Part shown: positions 8,653 to 17,743 of the stretch, in pieces
Numbering within the stretch: the first letter of the stretch is position 1
Layout: the number at the start of each line of letters is the position of its first letter
Assembly: GCA_024742705.1 (NCBI GenBank)
Contig: JANSXZ010000017.1
Location: 1 to 64,000, forward strand
DNA from: Paracoccaceae bacterium
Lineage (GTDB): Bacteria > Pseudomonadota > Alphaproteobacteria > Rhodobacterales > Rhodobacteraceae
DNA length: 64,000 nt
Reading direction: 5' to 3'
The notes under the pieces: model-generated
Database searches by the model: none
What the model was told of the DNA's origin: nothing
Seen by the model: only the letters and a program-made list of their open reading frames with translations
Program-made: the position numbers and the translations under genes

Positions 8653-9389
8653 CGGCCGCCCGATACGTCCAGCGTGGTGCCGGTGATATAGGATGCCGCG
8701 TCCGACATCAGCCAGTGCACCGCCTCGGCCACTTCTTCCACGGATCCGGCGCGGCCCATCGGCAGGCCAGGGCCGAGGCGGGCAACGCGGTCGGGCTGAC
8801 CGCCCTTGGCGTGGATCTCGGTTTCGATGATGCCGGGGCGCACCGAAATCACGCGGATGCCGTCGCCGGCGACCTCGTCTGCCAGACCCTTGGTAAAGGT
8901 GTCCATCGCGGCCTTCGAGGCGGCATAGTCCACATAGGCGCCGCCCGATCCCAGGCGCGCGGCCACCGAGGAGATGTTGACGATCACGCCACCGCCACCC
9001 TGTGCCTGCATCCGCGTGACCGCCGCGCCGGCACAGAGAAAGGGCGCAATCACGTTCAGATCGAACATCTGCCGCAGCCGGGCGTGATCGATGCCGGTGA
9101 CGGGACGCGCCAGATCGACGATGCCGGCGTTGTTGACCAGCGCGTCGATCCGCCCGAAGGCTGCGTCGCAGGTGGCGAACATCGCGTCGATGCCGGCCGG
9201 ATCGGTCAGATCGGCGGGGCACAGAACCGTGCGCGCCCCGGCCGCCTGCAGGTCGCGGGCGACGGCTTCGGCACCGGCGCGGTTTGCATTGAAATTAAGC
9301 GCCACGTCGTAACCGGCCGCCGCGCGCCGTGCCACGGCCGCGCCGATGCCCGAACTGGCCCCGGTGATCAGAAGAACCTTGCGCGCCAT
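8649..9389 (-). CDS. SDR-family NAD(P)-dependent oxidoreductase
   Basis: A 246-residue classical short-chain dehydrogenase/reductase. It has the TGASSGIG cofactor loop (residues 9-16), NNAGI (86-90), catalytic Ser in NISSV (near 140-141), YAASK (Tyr155, Lys159) and the PGIIETE segment. The ADL at 59-61 and an Asn/Arg pair after the second strand hint at NADP use, but this is not certain. The gene ends in a GTGA overlap with the small membrane protein downstream and starts just 4 bases after the pepN stop, so pepN, SDR and membrane protein may form one transcript. Substrate unknown. Confidence 0.88.
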   Translation of the reverse strand: MARKVLLITGASSGIGAAVARRAAAGYDVALNFNANRAGAEAVARDLQAAGARTVLCPADLTDPAGIDAMFATCDAAFGRIDALVNNAGIVDLARPVTGIDHARLRQMFDLNVIAPFLCAGAAVTRMQAQGGGGVIVNISSVAARLGSGGAYVDYAASKAAMDTFTKGLADEVAGDGIRVISVRPGIIETEIHAKGGQPDRVARLGPGLPMGRAGSVEEVAEAVHWLMSDAASYITGTTLDVSGGR

Positions 9390-9393
9390 CCGA

Positions 9394-11946
9394 TCAGGCC
9401 CCGCGAATCCGGGTCACCATTTCGGTGGTATCGCGGCTCAGCCCGGGTGTGGCCGCGATCCGGTCAAGCGCGGCGGCAATGCGCTCGCGGCGTTCGGGAT
9501 CATAGCGCCGCCAGGTCTGGAAGGCGGCGCACATCCGCGCGGTGGTCTGCGGGTTCACCGGGTCCAGCCGGATCAGCCAATCGGCCAGCAGCGTATAGCC
9601 GGCGCCGTCGGCGGCGTGAAAACCCGCGTGATTCATCACCAGCCCGCCCAGCACCGAACGGAACCTGTTGGGGTTCTTCCAGTTGAAATCGGCATCGCCG
9701 GTCAGTGCGGCGGCGACCCCGGCGGCGCGGTCGGGTGCGGCCTGCGCCACCTGAAGCGCGAACCATTTGTCCATTACCAGACGGTCGGCCTGCCACTGCG
9801 CGCGAAATGCCGCCACCTGCGCATCGCCCGCGCCCGCCGCCAGCAGGCACGACAGCGCCGAAAGCTGAAGCGTCATGTTGTCGGCGCTGTCGTATTGTCG
9901 CGCCGCCTGTGCGCCGCCGTCGCGCCGCGACATCAACGCCAGAACCGCGCCGCCCAGTGCGCGTTGTCCCGATTGCGCCGCGTCTGGCGCATAGGGCGCA
10001 ACAACTTCCGTGGCCTCCAGCAGCGGTGAAAGCAGCGGCGCGACCCGTTCGGCCAGCGCGGTTTTCATGGTTTCGGCGGCGTGCCAGATGGAATCGGGAT
10101 CGGGGGTGCCGCCGGCATCCGCGATGGCGCCTGCAAGGTCCGACTGTCCCGGCAGGCCCAGCATCAGCGCGCGATAGGCGGGGTCGAGCGCGTCGTCGCC
10201 CAGCACCGCCGCGACCCCGTCCAGATAGGCCGGATCGGGCGCCGCGCCTTCGGTGGCCATCGCGATCAGCGCGTCGCGCGCCAGTGACCGGCCCGCCTCC
10301 CAGCGGTTGAACGGATCGGTGTCATGGGCCAGCAGGAACGCGCGGTGCGCGCGCGCCGGGGCACCGTCGAGTATCACCGGGGCCGAAAAGCCGCGCAGGA
10401 TCGACGGCACGGGCCGCTGGGCCAGACCGTCGAATTCGAAGCTCTGGCTGGCGCCGGTCATCTCGAGCGTGCAGGTCGCCGCGATCTCGGCGCCATCGGG
10501 CGACAGCAGGCCCACGTCGATGGGGATGACCTGTGGCGCGGGGTCCGGGGTGGTGGGCCCCGACGCAAGGGTCTGGGTGAAATGCAGCGTATAGCGCCCG
10601 GCGTCCCAGTCATCGGTTACCGTCAGACGGGGCGTGCCGGCCTGGCTGTACCAACGCTTGAACTGGGCCAGATCGCGGCCGGTCACGTCCTCGAACACCT
10701 TCAGCCAGTCTTCGATGGTGCAGGCCTGGCCGTCGTGGCGCGCGAAATACAGGTCCAGCGCTTCGGCATAGGCCGCCGGGCCGACAAGCCGTTTCAGCAT
10801 TCCGATCACCTCGGCGCCCTTTTCATAGACCGTGGCGGTGTAGAAGTTGTTGATCTCCTGAAAGCTGTCGGGCCGCACCGGATGCGCCAGCGGGCCGCCA
10901 TCTTCGGGGAACTGGCGCGCGCGCAGATCGATCACGTCGGTGATCCGCTTGACCGGGGCAGATCGCATGTCGGCGGTGAATTCCGCGTCGCGGAACACGG
11001 TAAGACCCTCCTTCAGGCAAAGCTGGAACCAGTCGCGGCAGGTGATGCGGTTGCCGGTCCAGTTGTGAAAGTATTCATGGGCGATGATCGCCTCGATCCG
11101 TTCGAAATTCATGTCGGTCGAGGTTTCCGGGCTGGCCAGAACCACCGACGAGTTGAAGATGTTCAGGCCCTTGTTTTCCATCGCGCCCATGTTGAAATCG
11201 TCCACAGCGACGATGTTGAACACCTTCAGGTCGTATTCGCGGCCATAGACGTCTTCGTCCCAGCGCATGGATTTCTTCAGTGCCTCCATGCCGAAGGCGC
11301 ATTTGTTCAGGTCGGGGGCGCGCACATAGATGTTCAGCGCGACGTCATGGCCCGACACGGTGGTAAAGCTGTCGGAGTGGGCCACCAGATCGCCCGCGAC
11401 CAGCGCGAACAGATAGGCGGGCTTGGGCCAGGGATCGTGCCATTCGGCGAACCCTTCGCCGGATTTGCCGGGATTGCCGTTTGACAGCAGCACCGGGTGC
11501 GGGCCGTTGATGCGGACGGTAAACACCGCCATCACGTCGGGGCGGTCGGGGTAGTAGGTGATCTTGCGAAAGCCTTCGGCCTCGCATTGGGTGCAATACA
11601 TGCCGCCCGACATGTACAACCCCTCGAGCGCGGTATTGGCCGCCGGATCGATCTGCACAACCGCCTCCCAGACAAAGGGCGCGTCGGGCACATCGCATGT
11701 CAGCCCGGAGTCGCCGATCGTCGGTGTCACGGGGGTGCCATCTATCCGCGCCTCGATCAGGGCCAGGTTTTCGCCGTGCAGAAAGAACGTGGGATCGGTG
11801 GCACCGGGGTTCGGCCGAAAGGCGATGCGGCTGGTGACACGGGTGCGCGCGGGGTCCAGATCGAAGGTCAGGTGCACGCTTTCCACCTCATAGCCGAAGG
11901 GCGTGTAGTCTTTCAGATAGACTGTGTCGGGGGCCGCGTCGCGCAT
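9394..11946 (-). CDS. pepN: Aminopeptidase N (M1 family zinc metallopeptidase)
   Basis: An 850-residue cytosolic M1 aminopeptidase that trims N-terminal residues from peptides. It shows the GAMEN exopeptidase motif (residues 254-258) and the zinc site HEYFH (290-294) followed by the third ligand Glu313 in LKEGLTVFRD. The C-terminal half matches the Ig-like and helical-repeat domains of E. coli-type PepN. The start at 11946 (MRDAAPDTVYLKDYTPFGYEV) has AAAGGA upstream; the frame extends to 12057 without support. Length is as expected (about 850-880). It is divergent from the small membrane protein gene at 12048. Confidence 0.96.
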   Translation of the reverse strand: MRDAAPDTVYLKDYTPFGYEVESVHLTFDLDPARTRVTSRIAFRPNPGATDPTFFLHGENLALIEARIDGTPVTPTIGDSGLTCDVPDAPFVWEAVVQIDPAANTALEGLYMSGGMYCTQCEAEGFRKITYYPDRPDVMAVFTVRINGPHPVLLSNGNPGKSGEGFAEWHDPWPKPAYLFALVAGDLVAHSDSFTTVSGHDVALNIYVRAPDLNKCAFGMEALKKSMRWDEDVYGREYDLKVFNIVAVDDFNMGAMENKGLNIFNSSVVLASPETSTDMNFERIEAIIAHEYFHNWTGNRITCRDWFQLCLKEGLTVFRDAEFTADMRSAPVKRITDVIDLRARQFPEDGGPLAHPVRPDSFQEINNFYTATVYEKGAEVIGMLKRLVGPAAYAEALDLYFARHDGQACTIEDWLKVFEDVTGRDLAQFKRWYSQAGTPRLTVTDDWDAGRYTLHFTQTLASGPTTPDPAPQVIPIDVGLLSPDGAEIAATCTLEMTGASQSFEFDGLAQRPVPSILRGFSAPVILDGAPARAHRAFLLAHDTDPFNRWEAGRSLARDALIAMATEGAAPDPAYLDGVAAVLGDDALDPAYRALMLGLPGQSDLAGAIADAGGTPDPDSIWHAAETMKTALAERVAPLLSPLLEATEVVAPYAPDAAQSGQRALGGAVLALMSRRDGGAQAARQYDSADNMTLQLSALSCLLAAGAGDAQVAAFRAQWQADRLVMDKWFALQVAQAAPDRAAGVAAALTGDADFNWKNPNRFRSVLGGLVMNHAGFHAADGAGYTLLADWLIRLDPVNPQTTARMCAAFQTWRRYDPERRERIAAALDRIAATPGLSRDTTEMVTRIRGA

Positions 11947-12047
11947 CGGTCTGTCCTTTGATGGGAACGATTTCACGCGCCGCACGTTAGGTAAGAGACA
12001 TGCCCGCCGCAACCCTGCGCGGGCGGAAATGAACAAAGGAGTCATCC

Positions 12048-12236
12048 ATGTCGGCACCCGACACCAATCTGGAAAAACAGAAATCGCGCCACCGTCCGGC
12101 GCTGTGGGGCATAGGCGCTGCCGCGGTCTTCGGGTTTGCCATGCTGGTGACGCTGGTCGGCTATGTGATGGCCAATGGCGGCGACAGCGACGCGGCGGCG
12201 GTCACCACCGATCCCGGCCAGATCGCAACCGACTGA
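12048..12236 (+). CDS. Small single-pass membrane protein, unknown function
   Basis: A 62-residue peptide starting at an ATG with AAAGGAG spaced correctly upstream. It has a basic N-terminus (EKQKSRHRP), one hydrophobic helix at about residues 19-42 (ALWGIGAAAVFGFAMLVTLV) and an acidic, Ala/Thr-rich tail on the far side. Topology is probably N-in, C-out. The family is not recognised. It lies between the divergent pepN and the photolyase, 37 bases before the photolyase ATG, so it may be co-transcribed with it. The strong ribosome site is the main support for a real gene. Confidence 0.6.
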   Translation: MSAPDTNLEKQKSRHRPALWGIGAAAVFGFAMLVTLVGYVMANGGDSDAAAVTTDPGQIATD

Positions 12237-12273
12237 TCCTTTACCCCGGCCCCTGCCGGACCATATCCCGCCC

Positions 12274-13809
12274 ATGACGGTTCTGCTCTGGTTCAAGCGC
12301 GATCTGCGCACCCGCGATCACCCGGCGCTGGCCCATGCGGCCCGGCTGGGCCCGGTGCTGCCGGTCTACATCTGCGAGCCGCAGTTGTGGCAACAGCCGG
12401 ACGCATCGGCGCGGCACCATGATTTCCTGCGCGACTGCCTGCACGATCTGGCCGAAGATCTGGCGCGTCTGGGCCTCAGGCTTTGCCTGCGGGTCGGTGA
12501 TGCGGTCGAGGTGCTCGAGGCGCTGCGCGGCGTCACCGGCGCGCGCGATCTTGTCAGCCATGAGGAAACCGGAAATGCCTGGACCTATGCGCGCGATCGC
12601 CGCGTCGCCGCCTGGGCGGCGGGGCAGGGCGTGCGCTGGCACGAGGTGCCGCAATCGGGCGTTGTGCGCCGGCTGGCATCGCGCGACGGCTGGGCGGCGC
12701 GGCGCAACGCCTTCCTGCGCGCCCCGTCCGCCGAGGTTTCGCCCGGCGCCGTGGCCGCGGCGCATTGCACCGATGCAACCGGCGATCTGCCAAGGCTCGA
12801 CCTGCCCGATCCGGCGCCCCGCGTCCAGCGCGGCGGCCGGCGGCGGGGGTTGCGCGCGCTCGACGGGTTCCTGACGGTGCGCGGGCGCGACTACCGGGCG
12901 GCGATGGCTTCGCCGCTGGGCGGAGAATCGGCCTGTTCGCGGCTGTCCCCGCATCTGGCCTTTGGCACGCTCTCGGGCCGCGAGGCCGCCCGTGCCGCCG
13001 CCGCCGCCGCCCGCGCCACCACCGATCCGCGATGGGCCGCATCGCTGAAAAGCTTCCAGTCGCGGCTGGCCTGGCGGGATCACTTCATGCAGAAACTCGA
13101 AGATGCGCCGCGCCTCGAAACCACCTGCCTGCATTCGGCCTATGAAGGGCTGCGGCCCGCTCCGGGCAACCCGGCGCATCTGGCGGCCTGGCAGGCGGGC
13201 GAAACCGGATTGCCCTTCGTCGATGCCTGCATGCGCTACCTGCGCGCCACCGGATGGCTGAATTTCCGGATGCGCAGCATGGTGATGGCGGTGGCGGCCT
13301 ATCATCTCTGGCTGGACTGGCGGGCGCCGGGGCGGCATCTGGCGCGCATGTTCACCGATTACGAACCGGGGATTCACTGGAGCCAGGTGCAGATGCAATC
13401 GGGAACCACCGGGATGAACACGGTGCGCATCTACAATCCGGTCAAACAGGGCCGCGAACAGGATCCGCAGGGCGTTTTCACCCGCCGATGGGTGCCCGAA
13501 CTGGCGCCGGTGCCCGATGAACTGCTGCAAGAGCCCTGGCGCTGGGACGGTGCTGCGGGGCTGGCCTATCCGCCGCCGGTGGTCGATGTGGCGGCCGCTG
13601 CGCGTGCCGCGCGGCAGACGGTCTGGGGGATGCGCAAGGGGCAGGCGTTCCACGCCGAAGCGGCACGCGTGATCGAACGCCACGCCAGCCGCAAGGATGG
13701 CGCGGGCCATTTCGTGAACGACCGCACGCCGCGTCGCAACACGCGCCGACAGGCGCGCCCCGGCGGCGGCGGGCCGCGCGATCCGCGCCAGTTGGGCTTT
13801 GATTTCTGA
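12274..13809 (+). CDS. Photolyase/cryptochrome family flavoprotein (DUF2256-associated group)
   Basis: A 511-residue protein with the N-terminal antenna-binding alpha/beta domain ([20 protein letters not shown]) and the C-terminal FAD-binding helical domain. The FAD region contains [34 protein letters not shown] and [22 protein letters not shown]. This last block differs from the WQW-GSG-D form of ordinary class I CPD photolyases (compare the gene at 62801), so it belongs to a separate branch. Light-driven DNA repair is likely but a signalling role is possible. Its TGA overlaps the ATG of the DUF2256 gene (TGATG). Start chosen at 12274 because the family opening follows directly. Confidence 0.88.
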   Translation: MTVLLWFKRDLRTRDHPALAHAARLGPVLPVYICEPQLWQQPDASARHHDFLRDCLHDLAEDLARLGLRLCLRVGDAVEVLEALRGVTGARDLVSHEETGNAWTYARDRRVAAWAAGQGVRWHEVPQSGVVRRLASRDGWAARRNAFLRAPSAEVSPGAVAAAHCTDATGDLPRLDLPDPAPRVQRGGRRRGLRALDGFLTVRGRDYRAAMASPLGGESACSRLSPHLAFGTLSGREAARAAAAAARATTDPRWAASLKSFQSRLAWRDHFMQKLEDAPRLETTCLHSAYEGLRPAPGNPAHLAAWQAGETGLPFVDACMRYLRATGWLNFRMRSMVMAVAAYHLWLDWRAPGRHLARMFTDYEPGIHWSQVQMQSGTTGMNTVRIYNPVKQGREQDPQGVFTRRWVPELAPVPDELLQEPWRWDGAAGLAYPPPVVDVAAAARAARQTVWGMRKGQAFHAEAARVIERHASRKDGAGHFVNDRTPRRNTRRQARPGGGGPRDPRQLGFDF

Positions 13810-13958
13810 TGCCGCGCGGGGTGCGCAAATCCGATCTGCCGCAGAAGATCTGTGCCACCTGCGGCCGCCCGTTCACCTGGCGGCGCAAGTGGGCGCGGGT
13901 GTGGGACACGGTGCGCTACTGTTCCGAAAGGTGCCGTTCGACGCGCGGCGCGCGATGA
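13809..13958 (+). CDS. DUF2256 domain-containing small Cys-rich protein
   Basis: A 49-residue peptide overlapping the photolyase stop by one base (TGATG), with the family pattern [19 protein letters not shown] followed by W-x3-VRYCSERCR. The CxxC and CxxxC pairs suggest a zinc-knuckle fold. DUF2256 genes commonly sit beside photolyase/cryptochrome genes, as here. The overlap means translation is probably coupled. Function is unknown; a nucleic-acid-binding or accessory role for the photolyase is inference. Confidence 0.85.
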   Translation: MPRGVRKSDLPQKICATCGRPFTWRRKWARVWDTVRYCSERCRSTRGAR

Positions 13959-14092
13959 TCCCTTTGGGTCCGGCTGGCCGGAAGTACGCCGCCGGCGGGT
14001 GAAATAATCCTGCCCGGCTTGTTGCCTATCGGAAACATTCGTTCTATCTCGCCGCGCATACCATAGCACACACGCGCAGGAGATCGCATTTC

Positions 14093-16237
14093 ATGACCCA
14101 GCGGCACCAGATCGAAGGGCTTCAGATCGCCCCGAATTTCGTCGATTTCATCGAGAACCGGGCGCTGCCGGGCACAGGGATTGGCGCCAATACCTTCTGG
14201 GCGGGCATGGCGCGAGTGATGCGCGAACTCGGGCCCGAAAACCTTCGGCTTCTGGAAAAGCGCGACGCGCTGCAACAGCAGATCGACGCATGGCATCTGG
14301 AACATCGCGGCATTCCGCATGATCACTGGCAGTACAAGGCGTTCCTCGAGGAGATCGGCTATCTTTTGCCGGAGGGGCCGGATTTCACCATCGAAACCGC
14401 CAATGTCGATCCCGAGATCGCCCATGTGCCGGGCCCGCAGCTGGTGGTGCCGATCACCAACGCGCGCTATGCGCTGAACGCGGCGAATGCGCGTTGGGGC
14501 AGTCTTTACGATGCCTTCTACGGCACCGATGCCATCGGCAGCGCGCCGCCCAAGGGGCCTTACAACAAGGGGCGCGGCGCACGGGTCGTGGCGCGGGCGC
14601 GGGTGTTTCTCGACGATGCGTTTCCCATCGACGGGGGCAGCCACGCAGACGCGCGGCGCTACCATGTGCACGGCGGCGCGCTTCTGGTCGACGACATGCC
14701 GCTGGCCGAGCCGGCAAAGTTCGTCGGCTACCGGGGCCATCCGCGCGCGCCCGATCGGGTTTTGTTGCGCAACAACGGGCTGCATGTCGAACTGGTGTTC
14801 GACCGCACCCACACCATCGGCAGCCGCGATCAGGCAGGGCTGGCCGACGTGCGGCTGGAAAGCGCGGTTTCGGCGATCATGGATTGCGAGGATTCGGTGG
14901 CTTGCGTGGACGCCGAGGACAAGGTTCTGGCCTATTCCAACTGGCTGGGGCTGATGAAGGGCGATCTGTCGGAAACCTTCGAAAAGGGCGGCGCGCAACT
15001 GACGCGGCGGTTGAATGACGATCCCGCCTATACCGCGCCCGACGGCGCCGGCACCCTGACGGTCAAGGGCCGCGCGCTGATGCTGGTGCGCAACGTCGGG
15101 CATCTGATGACCAACCCCACGATCCTCGATGGCGAGGGGCGCGAGACCTACGAAGGTTTGATGGATGCGATGGTGACCACGCTGATCGCGATGCACGATC
15201 TGCAACGCGCGGGCGGCAATTCGGTGCACGGGTCGGTCTATGTGGTGAAACCGAAGATGCACGGACCCGAAGAGGTCGCGTTCACCGACCGGATCTTCGA
15301 CATGGTCGAGGAAATCCTCGGCCTGCCGCGCCATACGGTAAAGATCGGCATCATGGACGAGGAACGGCGCACTTCGGTCAACCTCAAGTCCTGCATCCGC
15401 GCCGCGTCGCATCGGGTGGCCTTCATCAACACCGGGTTTCTGGACCGCACCGGCGACGAGATCCACACCTCGATGGAGGCAGGGCCGTTCAGCCGCAAGG
15501 ATTTCATCAAGCGCAAGGGCTGGATCGCGGCCTATGAAACGCAGAACGTCGACATCGGTCTGGAGTGCGGGCTGATGGGCCGCGCGCAGATCGGCAAGGG
15601 CATGTGGGCGCAGCCCGACCAGATGGCTGCGATGCTGGAGACCAAGATCGAGCATCCCAAGGCCGGCGCGAACTGTGCCTGGGTGCCCAGCCCCACGGCG
15701 GCCACGCTGCACGCGTTGCACTATCACAAGGTCGACGTTCTGGGCGTTCAGCAAAAGCTGAAGGCTGGCGGGCGGCGCGCCTATGTGGATACGGTTCTCG
15801 ACATCCCGCTGGCCAATTTCCAGCAGTGGAGCGAAGAGCAGATCCTGCGCGAGGTGGAAAACAATGCCCAGGGAATCCTGGGGTATGTGGTGCGCTGGGT
15901 GGACCAGGGGGTTGGCTGCTCGAAGGTGCCCGACCTGAATGACGTGGGCCTGATGGAAGACCGCGCGACCTGCCGGATTTCCGCGCAACACATCGCCAAC
16001 TGGCTGCACCATGGCGTGGTGGATGCGCAGCAAGTGATGGCGACGATGCGCAAGATGGCCACCGTGGTCGACGGGCAGAACGCCGGCGACCCGCTGTACC
16101 GGCCGATGGCGCCCGGCTTTGACGGGATTGCCTTTCAGGCGGCCTGTGATCTGGTTCTGAAGGGCCGGACCCAGCCGTCGGGCTATACCGAACCGGTATT
16201 GCATGCGCGGCGCCTGGAACTGAAGGCTGCCGGGTGA
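14093..16237 (+). CDS. glcB: Malate synthase G
   Basis: The 714-residue single-chain form G of malate synthase, which condenses glyoxylate with acetyl-CoA to malate in the glyoxylate shunt and glycolate use. It carries the TIM-barrel blocks [48 protein letters not shown], and the C-terminal [25 protein letters not shown]. The start [21 protein letters not shown] has AGGAG upstream and matches the family opening. Length is typical (about 720). A GlcG-like gene follows 106 bases downstream, which fits a glycolate context, but glcDEF is not in the window. Confidence 0.96.
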   Translation: MTQRHQIEGLQIAPNFVDFIENRALPGTGIGANTFWAGMARVMRELGPENLRLLEKRDALQQQIDAWHLEHRGIPHDHWQYKAFLEEIGYLLPEGPDFTIETANVDPEIAHVPGPQLVVPITNARYALNAANARWGSLYDAFYGTDAIGSAPPKGPYNKGRGARVVARARVFLDDAFPIDGGSHADARRYHVHGGALLVDDMPLAEPAKFVGYRGHPRAPDRVLLRNNGLHVELVFDRTHTIGSRDQAGLADVRLESAVSAIMDCEDSVACVDAEDKVLAYSNWLGLMKGDLSETFEKGGAQLTRRLNDDPAYTAPDGAGTLTVKGRALMLVRNVGHLMTNPTILDGEGRETYEGLMDAMVTTLIAMHDLQRAGGNSVHGSVYVVKPKMHGPEEVAFTDRIFDMVEEILGLPRHTVKIGIMDEERRTSVNLKSCIRAASHRVAFINTGFLDRTGDEIHTSMEAGPFSRKDFIKRKGWIAAYETQNVDIGLECGLMGRAQIGKGMWAQPDQMAAMLETKIEHPKAGANCAWVPSPTAATLHALHYHKVDVLGVQQKLKAGGRRAYVDTVLDIPLANFQQWSEEQILREVENNAQGILGYVVRWVDQGVGCSKVPDLNDVGLMEDRATCRISAQHIANWLHHGVVDAQQVMATMRKMATVVDGQNAGDPLYRPMAPGFDGIAFQAACDLVLKGRTQPSGYTEPVLHARRLELKAAG

Positions 16238-16255
16238 AGCACGGGTTGAAGGTGC

Positions 16256-16285
16256 GGGAGCGAGGGGCCAGCCCCTCGCGCTCCC
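16256..16285 (+). terminator. Strong hairpin after malate synthase gene
   Basis: GGGAGC-GAGGGGC pairs with GCCCCTCGCGCTCCC across a two-base CA loop, with a two-base bulge in the right arm. The stem is very stable and lies 18 bases after the glcB stop. There is no clean U-tract behind it, so it may be a partial terminator, a processing signal, or part of the dispersed repeat that adjoins it. Confidence 0.5.
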
Positions 16286-16309
16286 CGGAGTTTATCGGGC
16301 AAGATGAAG
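16285..16309 (+). repeat. Dispersed intergenic repeat, partial copy
   Basis: GGAGTTT followed by GGCAAGATGAAG matches the right half of the copy at 29550 at all but three positions. It lacks the GCCTCCGGC left half, which the adjoining hairpin seems to replace. Confidence 0.45.
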
Positions 16310-16343
16310 CTGGACCGCGGGTCCGCAGTCAGGAGACGAAAGC

Positions 16344-16769
16344 ATGAGCATCACGCTGCGCAAGGCGCGCACGATCATTCGGAAGACTTTGGAGAAGGGC
16401 CGGGAGATGGAGCTGAAGCCGCTTTCGGTCGTGGTTCTGGATGCCGGCGGGCATGTGCAGGCCTTCGAACGCGAAGACGGTGCGGCACCCGGGCGGTTCG
16501 CCGTGGCGCACGGCAAGGCTTACGGCGCGGTGATGCTTGGCATGGCGGGCACGGCGCAGATGGCGCGGGCGGAACAGCAGGCGTATTTCATGGCCGCCGT
16601 GAACGGCTTGTACCAGGGACAGATGGTGCCGGTGCCGGGCGGCATCCTGGTGCGAAATGCGCGCGGCGTGGTTGTTGGCGCTGTGGGCGTGACTGGCGAT
16701 ACGTCTGACAACGATGCGGTTGCGGGCCGCGCGGGTATCGAAACGGCGGGGCTTTTCGCGGAAACCTGA
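16344..16769 (+). CDS. GlcG/HbpS-like (DUF336) protein
   Basis: A 141-residue protein of the GlcG/HbpS family with the characteristic core LSVVVLDAGGHVQAFEREDGA, PGRFAVAHGKAYGAVMLGM and PVPGGILVR...VVGAVGVTGDTSDNDA. Family members bind small ligands or haem, and glcG sits in glycolate operons. The position behind glcB supports such a link, but biochemical function is unsettled in this family. Start is the ATG at 16344, where the family similarity begins. Complete, and no signal peptide is seen. Confidence 0.8.
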   Translation: MSITLRKARTIIRKTLEKGREMELKPLSVVVLDAGGHVQAFEREDGAAPGRFAVAHGKAYGAVMLGMAGTAQMARAEQQAYFMAAVNGLYQGQMVPVPGGILVRNARGVVVGAVGVTGDTSDNDAVAGRAGIETAGLFAET

Positions 16770-16864
16770 GGCGAAGACGCTGGAGCGGCGCGGGATGGTT
16801 GTCGCGCCGGTCCGCGCGTCCTATGTTGCGTGTCACAAAGAAGTTTCACTAGACAAGGTATGCC

Positions 16865-17641
16865 ATGTCCCGTCCGGTTGTGGGTATCATAGCAAACGCG
16901 CATATGATCAACGATCAATATGCGGTTCAGGCCGGCGGCGTGATCAACATGCAGGCGGTTGCCGAGGTTGCCGATTGCATACCGCTTCTGGTGCCGGCCG
17001 ATCCGCGTTATGCGGTTCTGGAGGATCTGCTTTCGGTCTGCGACGGTTTCCTGCTCACCGGGGGGCGCGCCAATGTGCACCCCGAGGAATACGGAGAGAC
17101 ACCGACGCCGGCGCATGGCGCCTTCGATCGCGGGCGCGACGCGATTACACTGCCGCTCGTGCGCGCCTGCGTCGAACGTGGGCAGCCGTTTCTTGGCATC
17201 TGCCGGGGGTTTCAGGAGGTCAACGTGGCGATGGGTGGATCGCTTCACCCGGAGATCCGCGAACTGCCCGGGCGGATGAACCACCGTATGCCTCCCGATG
17301 GCACGCTTGAGGAAAAGTTCGAACGGCGGCACATCGTTTCGTTGACCGAAAACGGCGTTTTCCACAAGGTGTTCGGCGCGCCCGAGGTGCTGACAAACAC
17401 ATTGCACGGACAGGGCATCAAGATGCCTGGCCGGCGGGTGGTGATCGATGGCCATGCGCCTGACGGAACGCCCGAGGCGATCTACATCGAAGGTGCGCCC
17501 GGTTTTACTCTTTCGGTTCAGTGGCACCCCGAATGGGATGCCGCCAACGACCCGGTTTCGCGGCCGCTTTTTACCGCGTTTGGTGATGCGGTGCGCGCCT
17601 GGTCTGCTGCGCGGCGCGCGCCGGTGCTCATACCCGCCTGA
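16865..17641 (+). CDS. Class I glutamine amidotransferase-like, gamma-glutamyl-GABA hydrolase (PuuD) family
   Basis: A 258-residue peptidase C26-type protein. The nucleophile elbow is FLGICRGFQEVNVAMGG (Cys113) and the catalytic dyad is in QWHPEW (His221, Glu223), so the triad is complete. PuuD hydrolyses gamma-glutamyl-GABA in putrescine use, and related enzymes act on other gamma-glutamyl amides. No other puu genes are nearby, so the substrate is open. It starts 95 bases after the GlcG-like gene. It is convergent with the molybdenum hydroxylase operon; the space between holds a repeat and a hairpin. Confidence 0.85.
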   Translation: MSRPVVGIIANAHMINDQYAVQAGGVINMQAVAEVADCIPLLVPADPRYAVLEDLLSVCDGFLLTGGRANVHPEEYGETPTPAHGAFDRGRDAITLPLVRACVERGQPFLGICRGFQEVNVAMGGSLHPEIRELPGRMNHRMPPDGTLEEKFERRHIVSLTENGVFHKVFGAPEVLTNTLHGQGIKMPGRRVVIDGHAPDGTPEAIYIEGAPGFTLSVQWHPEWDAANDPVSRPLFTAFGDAVRAWSAARRAPVLIPA

Positions 17642-17660
17642 GGCAATGCGGCCCGGCATT

Positions 17661-17694
17661 CTTTCCTTTTGCCCTAAATATCCCCGCCGGAGGC
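17661..17694 (-). repeat. Dispersed intergenic repeat copy (minus orientation)
   Basis: On the minus strand it reads GCCTCCGGCGGGGATATTT, then AGGGCAAAAGGAAAG. The same left half occurs at 22116, and close relatives are at 29550 and 60325. It lies between convergent genes. Confidence 0.6.
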
Positions 17695-17699
17695 TTCGT

Positions 17700-17716
17700 C
17701 CGCTCAGCATGAGCGG
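17700..17716. terminator. Short hairpin between convergent genes
   Basis: CCGCTCA and TGAGCGG form a perfect 7-bp stem with a GCA loop. There is no U-tract in either direction. It adjoins a repeat copy and may end transcription from one or both convergent genes. Confidence 0.35.
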
Positions 17717-17743
17717 GCGAAAACACCCCGTCGGCAAGTCGTT

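Noticed and set aside
13916-16204. Minus-strand open frame of about 760 codons under glcB
   Set aside because: Antisense to malate synthase G; composition is that of a shadow frame.
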